From assembly GCA_037039925.1 (NCBI GenBank), contig JAXRKP010000042.1, forward strand, positions 147,501 through 211,500: DNA of 64,000 nt. Reading direction: 5' to 3'. Of this stretch, positions 61,762 to 64,000 are shown one piece after another; the stretch's first letter is position 1; each line of letters begins with the position of its first letter. The notes under the pieces were generated by a model. That model was not told the origin of the DNA. It made no database searches and saw nothing but the letters and a program-made list of their open reading frames with translations. A program made the translations under genes and the position numbers. The stretch comes from Doris montereyensis (Eukaryota > Mollusca > Gastropoda > Nudibranchia > Dorididae).

Positions 61762-62465
61762 GTAGGAGTTTCAAGTTTTCATTTCTCCCTTTATTTTTTA
61801 ATACGAGTTAGATTATAGTTCCCAGTGGTTTATTCACTTCTTTTTATTTATTCCTATCTTTTGTTGTTCATAAACAAGATGTCCTTTAATAACATTAATG
61901 TATGTTCTTTCATCTCATGCCTCTCTTTTTTTTTCTTTGCAGCCACCATACTTGACTTACACTTTAAAACATTTTTAAATAAGTAAGGAGCCTCTTCCCT
62001 TCTTAAAGTTGATTTTCATAATGAAACATTTCTTATTTGTATTAGTGGATTGTTTCTGAATGATTTTTAATACAACGGTTTCAAAATGTTTACCTTTCAG
62101 TACGTCAAGCGTAGATGGAGAGACAAAAAGCAGGTAAAGTAGAGACTTAAAAGATGCAATGTCAGTATTTTGAGTTTTGATGTTTGCTTGATCTTTCAAA
62201 AGATGTAGATGGCTTTATTCACAAACACCTTCTTCTTTACTGCACATAGTTTGAGAGGAAATCTTTTTAAACCCCAGGTGTAAATGGTGTACGGATCAAA
62301 GGGGTAAAAAATTTCTTCCAGGAGTGGTCACGCCAACCCTGAAGGCTGTGATAGCTAATTCAAGAGCATGCTGCACTGTATTGATTGCTTAGAGATGAAT
62401 TATATAACGGGTAATTGTCTTGAGATTTAAGTTTTTGCTATATGGCTGAGTTACCCAACAAAGCA

Positions 62466-62600
62466 GGTGATAGGCGGGTGCTGCTGGTAGGTCTTACCTC
62501 TTTTTCTTCCCTTCTTTCACTTGTATTTCATCTTGCCGTTTCCTCTTAATTCACCCTGACAATGGTGGACAGGGCAAATTTCAATGAAACAAATAGCCAA
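62466..62600 (+). mobile_element. SINE-like repeat family C, copy 4
   Basis: Contains GGTGATAGGCGGGTGCTGCTGG, CTTGCCGTTTCCTCTTAATTC and ATGGTGGACAGGGCAAATTT with tail CAATGAAACAAATAGCC. It is the copy closest to the one at 21.3 kb. Confidence 0.75.
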
Positions 62601-63410
62601 CAAAACCCTGACTGACAAATAGTAAACAGTAAGCGATTTTGTCGCCATTTCAAGGGCTCTCTTGGAGCTCAAACGATCCAAGTCCCATTTTGAAGAAGAA
62701 GGAGTAAAGGTAATGTAGGCTGTTCTAGTAAGACAAACGTTCTGCACTAAATATCTTGGCTTGATAGACAAAATGTTTTTCATCTGAATGAAAGACTGAC
62801 TTTTTTTCTTCCGTGCTGAGCACATTTGAGTGATTCTTAGATAGCTGACTTTGTTACTCAATTTGGATGAATATTTGAAAATTGATATGATGTACATCAA
62901 TGTTTTTTGGCAATTCAAATTAGATTTCCAGGCAAGCTTCAATTATCTGCAGCACCTTGAATTATAGCCAAAATAAAAAGAAGGCTATGGAGGAAACTTT
63001 TAGAAAAGTTTTCATAATGAAAACAAAGATGTATTAATAGTATGTGTCTCCTCGCAAATGCAGACTCACTGATTGACCCAGTAGGTCATTTCATTCAGAA
63101 TCGTCTTCAACTTTCTGGGAGCATACAGTACAGCAGCCTGTAAGCCGCTTCATGCTCACACTGACAAGATTTTTCTTTACATGTATCTGGGTACTCATTC
63201 ACACCCGAATCGAGTGAGGAAAACAGAGTGTCCAAAGAGTGCAATGTTGTGAAAAAACAGTTGGTCCAGTCAGGGTTTTGAATCAGTGCTGTCGTGATTA
63301 CAAACTCATAACACTGCAGTTTTACCACAACACAAAATTGTCAGTTTGTTAAAGTATTTATTTTGTTAATGTGGTCACTTGTACCTTCATTTCTTCATAA
63401 TGATTTACAG
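62601..63410 (+). other. Intronic or intergenic, nothing recognised
   Basis: A 141-codon minus-strand frame (62942-62517) overlaps SINE C and has no family likeness. Confidence 0.45.
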
Positions 63411-63506
63411 ACAGGACTCTTCATCTACGGAAAAGAAATACTAGATGCGATGAACAGTGGGCCAAGTACCAAAGATGAGACAACTCTTGCTGCACTTGAT
63501 GATGAG
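63411..63506 (+). CDS. Candidate next exon (unconfirmed)
   Basis: Ninety-six nt between GATTTACAG and GTATTTAA, open in one frame as TGLFIYGKEILDAMNSGPST then KDETTLAALDDE, phase 0 at both ends. It could be the divergent linker of PIK3C3, but exon 10 ends in phase 2, so normal splicing would not use this frame. No family motif supports it. It may equally be chance. Confidence 0.3.
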
Positions 63507-64000
63507 GTATTTAAAGTTTATTTGTCAATGTTATATTATCTATGTTAGGCAACTGTTTTAAAAATGTAAATAAATCTACAAAAACATGTTTCTATTAAGA
63601 CTTATTTCAGTGTGATGAATCTGAAGTTGATTGATATTCTTGCTTTTTATCATTTGCTGTGTGATATTTTATTGCATTTTCCATTAGATTTGCAGTTTTC
63701 CCTTTGATTTCTTTTCTTTTTTTTTCTTCTTTCTTTCTGTCTTTTCTACCCTTGTTATGTTTTAGTACCTCATTTATCTCAATCTGTCCTCTTTCTGCTT
63801 CAATTTGTAACTGGAAGTGACTGGCACCTTGTCTTGCTACCAGTACTCATTTCCACAGGGATTGGATTGAATTGATGGGGCTTTTTTTCACATACAGTGT
63901 TGTTTTGAAGAATGTCAGTGACCAAGGACCTAAGTGTTCTTATATCTGATATCTTCTTATATCCAATGTGTTCTTATATGTCCGATGTCATCAAAGGTAT
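63507..64000 (+). other. No recognised feature at right edge
   Basis: Pyrimidine-rich near 63690-63760. No kinase-domain exon seen before the window ends. Confidence 0.45.

Noticed and set aside
62517..62942. 141-codon minus-strand frame
   Set aside because: It overlaps SINE C and has no recognisable motif.

Overview
This window is animal nuclear DNA. It has spliced host genes with GT-AG introns, very long microsatellites, several minisatellites, tRNA-derived SINEs, and many decayed non-LTR, Penelope-like and mariner elements. The repeat mix and the protein matches suggest a lophotrochozoan, most likely a mollusc. That is an inference, because no species marker is present. Coding DNA is a very small share of the 64 kb.

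Left part (about 2.4-21.8 kb, minus strand): a gene of the Ldh_2 family (malate/L-lactate/sulfolactate-type dehydrogenases). Five short exons were found with matching splice phases; one short internal exon and the 3' exons were not found. The 3' end lies beyond the left edge. Its introns hold two RTE-like retrotransposon copies in tandem, a CR1/Rex-type element, SINEs, a mariner remnant, and three intronic minisatellites (31, 30 and 18 bp units) plus long CT and AT tracts.

Middle part (22-46 kb): no intact host gene. It contains a CT tract, a GAT tract and a 44-bp minisatellite, SINE copies, a nearly full-length CR1/L2/Jockey-type element (minus, about 30.4-33.4 kb), and an L2-type fragment. 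Next comes a 2.3 kb Penelope-like element with inverted terminal repeats, hammerhead-ribozyme-like motifs and a GIY-YIG endonuclease domain, followed by a broken rhodopsin-like GPCR locus (36.6-37.7 kb). Then come a TGTA tract, a roughly 64-bp minisatellite that runs into about 800 bp of (TTC)n and 120 bp of (TTA)n, and fragments of two RTE-like families.

Right part (47.2-61.8 kb, plus strand): the first ten exons of PIK3C3 (VPS34, class III phosphatidylinositol 3-kinase), covering the C2 domain and the start of the helical domain. The kinase domain lies beyond the right edge. Intron 4 carries a 4.2 kb RTE-like element in the same orientation. Introns 1, 2 and 8 carry a 161-bp tandem duplication, a SINE and a foldback element. 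Exon 2 and the exon 3/4 and 5/6 junctions do not keep one reading frame, and the GPCR locus also has indels at short repeats. This means either consensus errors at short runs or decay of these loci. The host genes show no sign of working together; they are simply neighbours in a repeat-rich region.
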